A DNA stretch of 64,000 bases from Caballeronia sp. SL2Y3. Lineage in GTDB: Bacteria > Pseudomonadota > Gammaproteobacteria > Burkholderiales > Burkholderiaceae. Made by a program: the position numbers and the translations under genes. The DNA lies in the NCBI RefSeq assembly GCF_022879575.1, contig NZ_CP084261.1, positions 806,001 through 870,000 of the forward strand. Direction: 5' to 3'. Shown one piece after another: positions 25,708 through 33,580 of this stretch (position 1 is its first letter; every line of letters begins with the position of its first letter). Under the pieces are notes generated by a model, which saw nothing but the letters and a program-made list of their open reading frames with translations, made no database searches and was not told the origin of the DNA.

Positions 25708-26718
25708 ATGCCACGCTATCTCGACGACGCCCAACGCGATGCAATCCAGGATCGGCGCGCGTCGTGGCGCTGGCGCAGCGAATGGCCGACGTGGCTCGTC
25801 ATCGTCGCGGTGTACGGCGGCTGGTTCGGCGTCGCGGCGAGTGCGCGCACGCTCGGCATGCCGCTCGCGCTCGGGCTGCTCGCGGTGCTGTCGTGCTGGT
25901 ACATGTCCCTACAGCACGAGCTGTTGCACGGGCATCCGACGCGCTGGCCGCTCGTCAACATGCTCTTCGGGCTGGCGCCGCTCGCCGTGTGGTTCCCGTA
26001 TGCGGTCTATCGCGCGTCGCATCTGCGTCATCACGACGATGCGCATCTGACCGTGCCCGCCCGCGATCCCGAAAGCTACTACGTGACGCCCGAGCAGTGG
26101 GCGAACGCGGGTGTCGTATTGCGTGGCGCGATCGCTGCGCGGAACACGTTCGTGGGCCGCGTGCTGATCGGGCCGTGGTTCGCGATCGCCGCGTCGTGGC
26201 GGGAAGCGGCGCAGGCCATTGTCGATCGGGACTGGCGGATCGTCGCGAGCTGGATCGCGCATCTCGCCGCGCTTGTGGCGCTCGCGTGGTGGCTCGATAC
26301 TCGATGCGGCGTGCCGTGGCGCGCGTTCGCAGGCGTCGGCTATGCGGCGCTCGCGCTTGCTTCGGTGCGTTCGTTCCACGAGCATCGCGCGGCCAGCGCG
26401 GAGCGTGAGCGAACGGTCATCAACGAGGCCGCGTGGCCGTGGCGGCTGCTTTTTCTGAACAACAACTTACACGCGGTGCATCACGACTTGCCGGGCGTGC
26501 CGTGGTTTGCGCTGGCTGCCATCTATCGCGAGCGGCGAGACGCGTATCGCGCGAGCAATGGCGGCTTCGTCGTGGACGGATACGGCGAGTGGTTCCGGCG
26601 GTACGGGTTCGCGCGGGCGGCCGCGCCGGTGCATCCGTTCGCGGTCGCGGGCGAGGACGCGGCAGTGCGAACGTTCGGGCATGCGGACGGCGCGGAGGCG
26701 GCTTCGGGCGGCTTGTGA
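25708..26718 (+). CDS. membrane fatty-acid desaturase
   Basis: Di-iron membrane desaturase/hydroxylase, 336 aa. Three histidine boxes are present: HELLHGH at 70-76, SHLRHHDDAH starting near 104, and NNNLHAVHHDLPG in the C-terminal part, with hydrophobic helices between them. It inserts double bonds in acyl chains or hydroxylates related lipids; the substrate is unknown. The start at 25708 (MPRYLDD) is used; an ATG at 25681 would add nine residues. Divergent from the nickel transporter gene. Confidence 0.88.
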   Translation: MPRYLDDAQRDAIQDRRASWRWRSEWPTWLVIVAVYGGWFGVAASARTLGMPLALGLLAVLSCWYMSLQHELLHGHPTRWPLVNMLFGLAPLAVWFPYAVYRASHLRHHDDAHLTVPARDPESYYVTPEQWANAGVVLRGAIAARNTFVGRVLIGPWFAIAASWREAAQAIVDRDWRIVASWIAHLAALVALAWWLDTRCGVPWRAFAGVGYAALALASVRSFHEHRAASAERERTVINEAAWPWRLLFLNNNLHAVHHDLPGVPWFALAAIYRERRDAYRASNGGFVVDGYGEWFRRYGFARAAAPVHPFAVAGEDAAVRTFGHADGAEAASGGL

Positions 26719-26822
26719 CGCAGAATCGGCCGGTTCGTTCGTCCGTTACGGCAGCCGGGACGCCGCAAGACGCGTCGCTGCGATTACCGCTACGATGCGA
26801 CATCCTCCGCCATTCCCCGACG

Positions 26823-27662
26823 ATGCACTGGACCGCCGCCCTGCCGATGTACAACGTCACGCCCGCGCTCGCCGCCGACTGGCGCGCGTTGCTCGATGGC
26901 GTGCACGCCCGGCTCGCCGACACGCTGAAGGCCCGCGGCGATACGCTCGGCATTACCGACTCGGTTTCCGACCTGACCGCCTTCTGGCTGCGCGACGACC
27001 TGCTGCTCTCGCAGACATGCGGTTATCCGCTGCTGCATGCGCTCGATCATCGCGTGCAGCTCGTCGCCACTCCCGATTTCGATGCGCCCGGCTGCCAAAA
27101 CGGCTGCCAAAACGGCTGCGAGAGCGGCGGCTATCGCAGCGTGCTCGTCGCGGGCGCGCATGTGGACGCGGCATCGCTCGCGGACTGTCGCGGGCTGCGC
27201 GCCGTCTACAACGACGACGATTCGAATAGCGGCATGAACCTCTTTCGCCATGCCGTGGCGCCGTTTGCGCAGGGCTCGCGCTTCTTCGCTTCCGTGGCGA
27301 AGAGCGGCGGACATCTCGCGTCGCTGCATGCGGTCGCCATCGAGCAAAGCGCGGATATCGCCGCCATCGACTGCGTGACGCTGGCATTCGTGCGCGCGCA
27401 TCGGCCGGAACTGGCCGCCAGCGTGCGCGAAATCGGCGTGACGGCGAGCGCGCCCGCGCTGCCGTTCATCGCGTCCAAACGCGTGCCGCGCGAAATAGTC
27501 GATGCGCTCGCCGCCGCGCTCGGCGATACGGTCGCGCATGATCCGGCACTCGCAGGCCGGCTGCGGCTCAAAGGCTTCGTGCGCCTCACGCGGGCGGATT
27601 ACGCGCCGATCCTTCGCTACGAACGCGAAGCGGCGGAGCAGGGATATCCGGTGCTGGCGTAG
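26823..27662 (+). CDS. PhnD-like phosphate/phosphonate-type binding protein without signal peptide
   Basis: 279-aa protein of the PhnD-like periplasmic-binding fold: MYNVTPALAADWRALLDGV start, LLLSQTCGYPLLHAL near 60-74, VYNDDDSNSGMNLFRHAV near 130-147 and SGGHLASLHAVAIEQSADIAAID near 160-182. There is no signal peptide and no PhnC/PhnE partner nearby, so it is an orphan. A 12-bp in-frame tandem repeat gives the Cys-rich insert PGCQNGCQNGCESG near residue 90. It may be cytoplasmic or depend on other permeases. The family call is by pattern, not by search. Confidence 0.72.
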   Translation: MHWTAALPMYNVTPALAADWRALLDGVHARLADTLKARGDTLGITDSVSDLTAFWLRDDLLLSQTCGYPLLHALDHRVQLVATPDFDAPGCQNGCQNGCESGGYRSVLVAGAHVDAASLADCRGLRAVYNDDDSNSGMNLFRHAVAPFAQGSRFFASVAKSGGHLASLHAVAIEQSADIAAIDCVTLAFVRAHRPELAASVREIGVTASAPALPFIASKRVPREIVDALAAALGDTVAHDPALAGRLRLKGFVRLTRADYAPILRYEREAAEQGYPVLA

Positions 27663-27833
27663 CGTCGGCAGATACTCCGCTCGGATCACCGGCTCGCGAC
27701 CGCTTCGGCAGACTTCGCAGACTTTCGGCACAATCGAATATCCAACGCGTGGCCGCGCCGAGGCCGCTCTGCCCATGCGCATGTCGCGCCGCCACGCCAT
27801 CACGCCATCACGCTGTAGCACGCCAAACTCGCA

Positions 27834-28829
27834 ATGATCCCCTTCTCGCTGCTGGACCTCTCGCCCATTCCGCTCGGCTCCACCGCCGCCGACGCCTTCG
27901 CCCATTCGCTCGATCTCGCGCAGCACGCCGAACGCTGGGGCTATCGGCGCTACTGGCTCGCCGAGCATCACAACATGACGGGCATCGCCAGCGCGGCCAC
28001 GTCGGTGGTGATCGCGCACATTGCGGCAGGCACCAAGACCATTCGCGTCGGCTCGGGCGGCATCATGCTGCCGAATCACGCGCCGCTCGTCATCGCCGAG
28101 CAGTTCGGCACGCTCGCCTCGCTGTTTCCGGGCCGCATCGACCTCGGGCTCGGGCGCGCGCCCGGCACCGACCAGACGACCGCCCGCGCACTGCGCCGCG
28201 ACCTGCAAGGCAGCGCCGATTCGTTCCCCGACGACGTCGTGGAGCTTCAACGCTATTTCGCCGATCCGGTGGAAGGCCAGCGCGTGCGCGCGGTGCCCGG
28301 CGCGGGACTGCAGGTGCCGATCTGGCTGCTAGGCTCGTCGCTCTTCTCCGCGCAGCTGGCGGCGGCGCTCGGGCTGCCGTTCGCGTTCGCGTCCCATTTC
28401 GCGCCGGATTATCTGATGACCGCGTTGCACGTCTACCGCTCGCAATTCCGGCCGTCCGCCACGCTGGACAAGCCTTACGCGATGGTCGGCGTCAACGTCT
28501 TCGCCGCCGACACCGCCGACGAAGCGCGCTTCGCGTTCACATCGCTGCAACAGCAGTTCATCAATCTTCGACGTGGCACGCCGGGACAACTGCCGCCGCC
28601 CGTCGAAACCATTGCGTGGACGCCGGCCGAGCGCGCGGGCGTCGAGCACTCCCTGTCGTGCTCGGTGATCGGCGATCGCAGCGACGTGGAAGCCGGGCTG
28701 CGCTCGGTCATCGACCAGACGCAGGCGGACGAACTCATCGTCACGGCGCAGATTTTCGACCACGCGGCGCGCCTGCGTTCGTTCGAGATCACGGCGCAGG
28801 TCCGCGACGAGATCGCCGCCAACGCCTGA
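27834..28829 (+). CDS. LLM-class flavin-dependent oxidoreductase (luciferase-like)
   Basis: 331-aa TIM-barrel flavoprotein of the bacterial luciferase superfamily. [20 protein letters not shown] at the start, the flavin-site [15 protein letters not shown] near 43-57, [20 protein letters not shown] near 74-93 and [18 protein letters not shown] near 100-117 mark the YhbW-like subgroup. FMNH2-dependent monooxygenation is the expected chemistry; substrate unknown. It ends just before a 10-bp tandem repeat. Confidence 0.9.
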   Translation: MIPFSLLDLSPIPLGSTAADAFAHSLDLAQHAERWGYRRYWLAEHHNMTGIASAATSVVIAHIAAGTKTIRVGSGGIMLPNHAPLVIAEQFGTLASLFPGRIDLGLGRAPGTDQTTARALRRDLQGSADSFPDDVVELQRYFADPVEGQRVRAVPGAGLQVPIWLLGSSLFSAQLAAALGLPFAFASHFAPDYLMTALHVYRSQFRPSATLDKPYAMVGVNVFAADTADEARFAFTSLQQQFINLRRGTPGQLPPPVETIAWTPAERAGVEHSLSCSVIGDRSDVEAGLRSVIDQTQADELIVTAQIFDHAARLRSFEITAQVRDEIAANA

Positions 28830-28840
28830 GGGCGGGAACG

Positions 28841-28890
28841 GGCGCAAGCGGGCGCAAGCGGGCGCAAGCGGGCGCAAGCGGGCGCAAGCG
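28841..28890. repeat. 10-bp tandem repeat, five perfect units
   Basis: Five identical head-to-tail copies of GGCGCAAGCG, preceded by one degenerate copy (GGCGGGAACG). The array starts 12 bases after the stop codon of the LLM oxidoreductase gene. Non-coding; too short-period and without spacers for CRISPR. Probably a slippage-generated array that varies between strains. Confidence 0.92.
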
Positions 28891-29086
28891 GCTGGAAATC
28901 TCGCGCGCTGGACGCCCGCGCATTTGACAGGCAATAATGAGATACCGGAGCGCGCTCGCGCAGGCGCCGCGCTTCGCGTCCGCCGTATCCGCCCTGTTTC
29001 GTCCCTGGAGCGCGCACGCCATTCGCTGCGCGCGGCTGGGCGATGCAGCGGAACAACAACAAATGCGTCGCAAGACGGGAGGAAGA

Positions 29087-29338
29087 ATGTCGATGCCGAG
29101 AAGCGCAGCCACCGGAGCCATGACGCTCCTGACCGAATTTGACGACACCACCGGCCAGGAAGTGCGCTCGTTGAAGCTCGAACCCGCTGCTGACGGCAAG
29201 GCCGTGCTGCTGATCGAGATCGATGAACGCAAACCCGGCATTCATCGCGAAGTCCGTTATGAAATAACGCCAGCGGAACTGATTGCCGCGATTCGCGCGC
29301 ACGGTGCGGAATTACCGGGAGAACAACATTCGCGTTAA
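29087..29338 (+). CDS. small conserved hypothetical protein, 83 aa
   Basis: Compact acidic alpha/beta protein: MTLLTEFDDTTGQEVRSLKL, then a beta-rich VLLIEIDERKPGIHREVRYE and a C-terminal helix PAELIAAIRAHGAEL. No export signal. The start at 29087 follows a GGGAGGA ribosome site; the frame is open for 50 more codons upstream without one. Function unknown. It precedes a long non-coding interval. Confidence 0.65.
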   Translation: MSMPRSAATGAMTLLTEFDDTTGQEVRSLKLEPAADGKAVLLIEIDERKPGIHREVRYEITPAELIAAIRAHGAELPGEQHSR

Positions 29339-29707
29339 AACTTTTTAAACGCGGCCAAGACCGGCATACAATACAACTGGAGCGAGCCTTTTGGCCGTCG
29401 CCTAGTCGCGGCGGCGCGGCATGCCCCTCTGCGGATCGCGGTTCTCGGCGTGACTTCCCGCACGCACTCTCGTCGTGCGTCCGTCGCGGTGATCCTCGAG
29501 CGAGTGAATGGGCCGGACCGGCTCTAATCGGCGATTGCGTCAATGAGTCTGGCGGATTAAAACAGCCTCGCGGTAAATACACCAATTGACGAGCGGCAAA
29601 CACTGCGCCACGCTTGGTAATACATATATTTAAGTCTTCGAACCGCCCCGGTCCGCGCGGGGCATCGGTTCGTCTTCTGCAAATCAAAAAGCTGAATCAG
29701 GAAAGCC
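29339..29707 (+). ncRNA. possible structured RNA/leader upstream of the H-NS-like gene
   Basis: About 370 bases with no credible gene. A possible promoter lies at the left end: TTTAAA and TACAAT separated by 17 bp (about 29344-29372). A GC-rich stretch follows with partial hairpins, including ACGCAC/GTGCGT near 29462-29483. At the right end, 29639-29672 forms a strong hairpin: outer arm CGAACCG/CGGTTCG, inner arm CCCCG/CGGGG. It sits 35 nt before the next start codon. It could be one long 5' leader, or a small RNA plus a leader; the call is tentative. Confidence 0.3.
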
Positions 29708-30043
29708 GTGGACGAAAGAAAGCGAGATAGCATCATTGCGTACTTGCGCAGCCGAATGGCCGAATTCGGGATTACCGAAACCGCTCTGGCCGAAGCATTA
29801 GCCGAAGCGCAGGCCGCGCCTCCCGTACCGCCCACGTTTACCAGGACCAACGGGAACGCGGCGAATGGCGCGCCGAAACCGCATCGCGCGATGCCGAAAC
29901 TGCCGTCCCTGCCGGTATCGAACGGCGCGGGTCCGGTGTTCCGAAACGCGAGCGGCGACACGTGGGACGGCGTCGGCGACATGCCGGAATGGTTGAAACG
30001 CGCGGTACATGCGGGCCAGGACATCGAGTTCTATCGCGTTTGA
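29708..30043 (+). CDS. H-NS-family-like nucleoid protein with altered DNA-binding loop
   Basis: 111 aa, GTG start preceded by an AGGAAAG ribosome site. The N-terminal helix (residues 1-36, MDERKRDSIIAYLRSRM) is followed by a Pro/Asn-rich linker (38-75). The C-terminal block at 78-96, FRNASGDTWDGVGDMPEWL, aligns with the H-NS C-terminal motif, whose usual form is Y-R-(N/D)-x-x-x-G-x-T-W-x-G-R-G-R-x-P-x-W. Here the Arg-Gly-Arg hook is replaced by Val-Gly-Asp, so AT-rich minor-groove binding is doubtful. Regulation by a structured leader is possible. Family call from the motif only. Confidence 0.6.
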   Translation: MDERKRDSIIAYLRSRMAEFGITETALAEALAEAQAAPPVPPTFTRTNGNAANGAPKPHRAMPKLPSLPVSNGAGPVFRNASGDTWDGVGDMPEWLKRAVHAGQDIEFYRV

Positions 30044-30310
30044 CGTGTCCGCGAGGCTTGTCTTCGCGCACGAACTGACGAAAAACCGTCGCATCACTGA
30101 GCGTCGACACCCGTCGATACGCGCGTACGTGCGTCCATAGGCAATTCACGCTCAATATTCAAGACGAAATATTTTCGGCGACGCATGTCCATTGCGCCGT
30201 AAAACGTTTATTGGTAGCCCACAGTAGCCGGCTGGCTTTCGCCGCCGCGCATCCTTTCGCCGTTAAGCACGCCCGATCGAGTTCCGCAGTCTCCCGACAA
30301 GGAGCCACGC

Positions 30311-30415
30311 ATGAACGCATACGGACGCCGTGACGCCGCGCCCTGTCTGAACGCGCCCTGCGCCTCCGAGGCGCACTCAATGGTGCGCGGCCGCGCCGCC
30401 GCGCTCTGCGCCTGA
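30311..30415 (+). CDS. possible small ORF, 34 aa, with strong ribosome site
   Basis: An AAGGAG sequence 6 nt before an ATG opens a 34-residue reading frame beginning MNAYGRRDAAPCLNAPC, with three cysteines and no recognisable domain. It ends 46 bp before the HTH gene and lies in an otherwise gene-free interval. It may be a leader peptide or chance. No conservation evidence is available here, so this is tentative. The rest of the surrounding 30044-30461 interval shows nothing else I can support. Confidence 0.3.
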   Translation: MNAYGRRDAAPCLNAPCASEAHSMVRGRAAALCA

Positions 30416-30461
30416 CTGGCCGCGCGAAGAAGCCGCGGACCGCGACCGAGCGACCAGCGCG

Positions 30462-30866
30462 ATGCCGTCCCGCCCCGCCACCCTTCCGAGCGTCGTCCGG
30501 CGCATGACGGCCGGGCGCAGACTGCTGGAAGGCGCATCGGTGGAGACGGTCGCCGACGAATTGCATCTGTCGGTGCAGACAGTGCGCCGCTACCGGGCCA
30601 TCGTGTCGGACGGCGGGCTCGATGCGCTCGCAAAAATGGGCGTCGGCGGGCGCACGTCCGTGCTGGATCGCGCAGCGCTCGACTGGATCGCGGCCGCGTT
30701 GCAGAATTCGCCGCGCAAACACGGCTTTCCGAGCGACGCGTGGACCAATGCGCGGCTGCGCGAACTGATCGAGCGGCGCTTCGGCGTGCGCTTCTCGCGC
30801 GTGTATGTCTGGCAAATCGCGACGAATCTGGGTCTCGCGCACCGGCTGTCGAAGTCCCGTAGATAG
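30462..30866 (+). CDS. stand-alone transposase-type helix-turn-helix protein
   Basis: 134 aa made of two DNA-binding modules. An N-terminal HTH (about 20-55, AGRRLLEGASVETVADELHL followed by SVQTVRRYRAIV) is followed by a winged-HTH (about 68-130, including SPRKHGFPSDAWTNARLREL and RFGVRFSRVYVWQIATNLGL). This tandem is the N-terminal half of IS630/Tc1-type transposases, but there is no DDE catalytic domain downstream and no terminal inverted repeats. It is therefore either a remnant or, more likely given its intact frame, a domesticated regulator. Similar short proteins are familiar in Burkholderia from memory. Confidence 0.65.
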   Translation: MPSRPATLPSVVRRMTAGRRLLEGASVETVADELHLSVQTVRRYRAIVSDGGLDALAKMGVGGRTSVLDRAALDWIAAALQNSPRKHGFPSDAWTNARLRELIERRFGVRFSRVYVWQIATNLGLAHRLSKSRR

Positions 30867-30971
30867 TTCGGTTTGCTTATTATATGACGATGACTAAGCG
30901 CGCAGCCGCAAGAGGAACGGCAGCAGCCGGCGCATCGGAGTGGTCGATGTCTCTCCCGTGAAGCGCGCGGA

Positions 30972-31733
30972 TCAGTACGTCGCGCGTCCGCCCGACAGGT
31001 CGAACACCGCGCCCGTGCTGAACGCGCAGTCCTCGGACGAGAGCCACAGAATGAGCGACGCCGCTTCTTCCGGCATGAGGAAGCGGTTCATCGGTATCTT
31101 GGAGAGCATGTAGTCGATGTGCTGCTGCGACATCGAATCGAAGATTTCGGTTTTCGCGGCGGCGGGCGTGACTGCATTCACGAGAATGTTCTTGCCCGCC
31201 AGCTCCTTGCCGAGCGACTTCGTGAGCCCGATCAGTCCGGCCTTCGACGCGCTGTAGTGCGAGGCGTTCGGATTGCCTTCCTTGCCCGCGATCGAGGCGA
31301 CATTGACGATGCGGCCATAGCCGTTTTTCAGCATGTGCGGCACGACGGCGCGGCAGGTGAGATACGGCCCGATCAGATTCACGTCGATCACGCGGCGCCA
31401 CACGTCCGGCGCCAGTTCCCACGTCGAACCATTGCCGCCGGTGATGCCCGCGTTGTTCACCAGCACGTCGATCTTGCCGTGCGCGGCGAGCGTCGATTGC
31501 ACGGCGGCATCGACGGACGCTTCATCGGTCAGTTCGACGACCGACTCGCTGACGGTGCGCGCTTCGTGCTTGGACGCGAGTTCGGCGCGCGTGCGCTGAA
31601 GCCGCTCGGCGTCGACATCCCACAGCGCGACGTTCGCGCCCGAAGCCAGCGCCCGCTCCGCGACCGCGAGGCCGATGCCTCGCGCGCCGCCGGTGATGAC
31701 CACGGTGCGTTCCGCCAGATCAATCCGATTCAT
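30972..31733 (-). CDS. SDR-family NAD(P)-dependent oxidoreductase
   Basis: Classical short-chain dehydrogenase, 253 aa. TGGARGIG at 14-21, DVDAERL after the second strand (an Asp favouring NAD), NNAGIT near 91-96, the catalytic Ser in NVASIAGKEGN and Tyr-x3-Lys in HYSASKAG. The C-terminus SGGRATY is typical for sugar-acid or hydroxy-acid dehydrogenases. All catalytic residues are present. Single gene, substrate unknown. Confidence 0.88.
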   Translation of the reverse strand: MNRIDLAERTVVITGGARGIGLAVAERALASGANVALWDVDAERLQRTRAELASKHEARTVSESVVELTDEASVDAAVQSTLAAHGKIDVLVNNAGITGGNGSTWELAPDVWRRVIDVNLIGPYLTCRAVVPHMLKNGYGRIVNVASIAGKEGNPNASHYSASKAGLIGLTKSLGKELAGKNILVNAVTPAAAKTEIFDSMSQQHIDYMLSKIPMNRFLMPEEAASLILWLSSEDCAFSTGAVFDLSGGRATY

Positions 31734-31842
31734 GCCTTGTCTCCCGTTGTGTTGTCGATAGCACTATAGTCGGCCAGCGATAACGGAACAATCCGAATGG
31801 GCGATCGTTCGATAACGAAACCGGATCGCGCGCGTGCGGGCG

Positions 31843-31998
31843 TCAGTCGCAGTGAGAATCCCGCCGCCGCGTCTCGGAACGCACCGGGGCGGGCGCCTTC
31901 TGGCTGCTGCCGCGACGAAACACCTTTTCCGCATACAGGGCGAAGGCGAAAAGCGCGGCGACTCCGACCGGACAAAGCAACAAGGCAGCGACGAACAT
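31843..31998 (-). CDS. small membrane protein, 51 aa
   Basis: MFVAALLLCPVGVAALFAF starts a single membrane helix (about 2-24), followed by a basic, serine-rich cytoplasmic tail. A GAGGG ribosome site lies about 8 nt before the ATG at 31998. The frame is open further upstream, but the extension has no ribosome site. Plausible small inner-membrane protein of unknown role. Confidence 0.5.
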   Translation of the reverse strand: MFVAALLLCPVGVAALFAFALYAEKVFRRGSSQKAPAPVRSETRRRDSHCD

Positions 31999-32237
31999 GA
32001 TGAGATCCCTCGAACTAAGTGCGAAGCAGTTTATCCAGTGAACGTGGGTGAACTGAACACGAAACTGAAGCATTCGCCGTTTAGTATCTTGAAACGCGTT
32101 TTCGAACTCGGACGATGGAATTGGCTTTTCGCGCCACCCGCCGGCTAGCAGGCACATAGGTTGCTAAATGCTCTGCACCGTCGACCGACCAGGCGCGCGC
32201 CGCGCGCACCGACGACCACTTATCCAACAAAAAAAGC

Positions 32238-32483
32238 ATGTTCACACCGAAGCCTTGTACCGCTACTTGCGTTCTCGACGGAATGCCCGTCACCCTCACC
32301 TACTACCCCGACACCACGCTGTTGCGCATCACCGACGCGACTGGCCGCTGCGTGCGGGAAACGCGCTGGCCGGCGCCGTGGCGCACGCTGCTCGCGACGC
32401 TGCGTGAATTCAGCGGCCGCGAGACCGAGGGCCAGCTCTCCACGCTGCTCGACGAAATCCCCGCCGAAGCCGCGTTCGCGTGA
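32238..32483 (+). CDS. hypothetical protein, 81 aa
   Basis: Small protein with a beta-rich N-terminal half (VLDGMPVTLTYYPDTTLLRI) and a helical C-terminal half (APWRTLLATLREFSGRETEG). No signal or membrane segment. It ends 70 bp before cspA on the same strand and may share its transcript. Not recognised. Confidence 0.5.
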   Translation: MFTPKPCTATCVLDGMPVTLTYYPDTTLLRITDATGRCVRETRWPAPWRTLLATLREFSGRETEGQLSTLLDEIPAEAAFA

Positions 32484-32510
32484 AGACGCCTTCAACGACT
32501 ACTCACCCAA

Positions 32511-32527
32511 GCGAGATTTGGTCTCGC
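32511..32527 (+). promoter_or_regulatory. hairpin in the cspA 5' untranslated region
   Basis: Perfect 6-bp stem GCGAGA / TCTCGC with a 5-base loop, ending 26 bases before the cspA start codon and clear of the AGAGGAA ribosome site. May stabilise the leader or change shape with temperature; inference from position and the known role of csp leaders. Confidence 0.35.
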
Positions 32528-32553
32528 TCAACGCTGCATAAGAAGAGGAAATA

Positions 32554-32757
32554 ATGGCAACTGGCACTGTGAAATGGTTCAACGACACGAAGGGCTTCGG
32601 GTTCATCAAGCCGGACGACGGCAGCCCTGACGTGTTCGCGCATTTCTCGGAAATCCGGGCGGACGGCTACAAGTCGCTGCAAGAAAATCAGAAGGTGCTG
32701 TTCGAGGTGCGCCAGGGTCCCAAGGGCCTGCAAGCCGCGAACATCCAGCCGCAATAA
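32554..32757 (+). CDS. cspA: cold-shock protein, CspA family
   Basis: 67-aa OB-fold nucleic-acid chaperone. RNP1 KGFGFIKP near 15-22 and RNP2 VFAHFSEI near 28-35, in the usual [15 protein letters not shown] context. Binds single-stranded RNA/DNA and melts structure. An AGAGGAAATA ribosome site is present. Ends in a clear terminator. High-expression codon choice fits an abundant protein. The gene symbol is the family name; which csp paralogue this is cannot be told. Confidence 0.95.
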   Translation: MATGTVKWFNDTKGFGFIKPDDGSPDVFAHFSEIRADGYKSLQENQKVLFEVRQGPKGLQAANIQPQ

Positions 32758-32776
32758 GCGCGAGTTCGGACGCGAA

Positions 32777-32813
32777 AGCCGTGAAGCCGTCGCATCGGCT
32801 TCACGGCTATTTT
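32777..32813 (+). terminator. rho-independent terminator after cspA
   Basis: A 12-bp stem GCCGTGAAGCCG / CGGCTTCACGGC plus a closing A-T pair around a 6-base loop (TCGCAT), followed by ATTTTC. Twenty bases after the cspA stop codon. Confidence 0.85.
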
Positions 32814-32823
32814 CTTTGGACCA

Positions 32824-33333
32824 TCAGACCCGTTCGAACACAACCGCCGCCGGCCGCAGCGCCAGCCAGTAGATCAGGAAGCGGCCCGCGAAGATTCCCG
32901 CGACCACGCCCGAAATCAGCGCATTGAGCACGGCCCATGTCGACTCGACGCCAGCGCCCGTCGCCAGTTCGAAGCCGATGAAGAATTTCGACGCGAATGT
33001 CGCGAGGATGAGCAGCATCGGCACGACAGAGCCCGGCACGGTGACGGTGCGCCGCACGCGGTCCACGGCGATGGAGCTGCTCTTCGCCAGCATCGCGCCG
33101 ATGCCGCTGCCGATTGCCCCGCCGATCAGCCACGTCGCCGCCGGTTCCCAGCCGGCGTCCGGCCCCGTGACGACATGCAGCACGCCCCACGCAGCGAAGA
33201 TCGCCGGCACGACTGCGAGCTTCGAGAGCGGCGCCGTGCCGCCTTTCATCGCTTTGAGGCCGCGCGAAACGAGCACCGCCAACAACACCCAAACCCACGC
33301 CGGCGTACCGGCCATGACAGTTTGCAAGGACAT
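32824..33333 (-). CDS. multi-pass membrane protein, 169 aa
   Basis: Four or five hydrophobic helices (WVWVLLAVLVSRGL, LAVVPAIFAAWGVLHVV, WLIGGAIGSGIGAMLA, SVVPMLLILATFASKFFIGF, AVLNALISGVVAGIFAGRFL). N-terminal pattern PAWVWVLLAVLVSRGLKAM is typical of a small family of conserved proteobacterial membrane proteins. No catalytic residue is evident. A GGAG ribosome site precedes the ATG. Convergent with cspA across the terminator. Confidence 0.75.
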   Translation of the reverse strand: MSLQTVMAGTPAWVWVLLAVLVSRGLKAMKGGTAPLSKLAVVPAIFAAWGVLHVVTGPDAGWEPAATWLIGGAIGSGIGAMLAKSSSIAVDRVRRTVTVPGSVVPMLLILATFASKFFIGFELATGAGVESTWAVLNALISGVVAGIFAGRFLIYWLALRPAAVVFERV

Positions 33334-33580
33334 GATCGTTCTCCGTTGAACCCTTCGAAAGTCACAAGATAAATCTTTACGGTGGAAACATTCTGTCTCC
33401 GAGCGACAGCCGCGTCAACCAATTTTTACATTGTAAAGATTGATCGACCGGCGAGTTTTCATTCCTATGCTGAACATTGGCGGCTGCTTCATCGTTTCGT
33501 TTTCGAGCACGCCGACCGCTGCCCTTTACAATGGGCGGTTCGCTGCGCGTTCGCAGCTTTTCCCGCATCCGCCTGGCAGC

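Noticed and set aside
28841..28890. Repeat array considered as an integron attC or CRISPR
   Set aside because: Identical contiguous 10-mers with no spacers, symmetry or integrase nearby.
30462..30866. Insertion sequence call for the IS630-type HTH gene
   Set aside because: No DDE domain, no inverted terminal repeats and no target duplication seen; better treated as a stand-alone gene.
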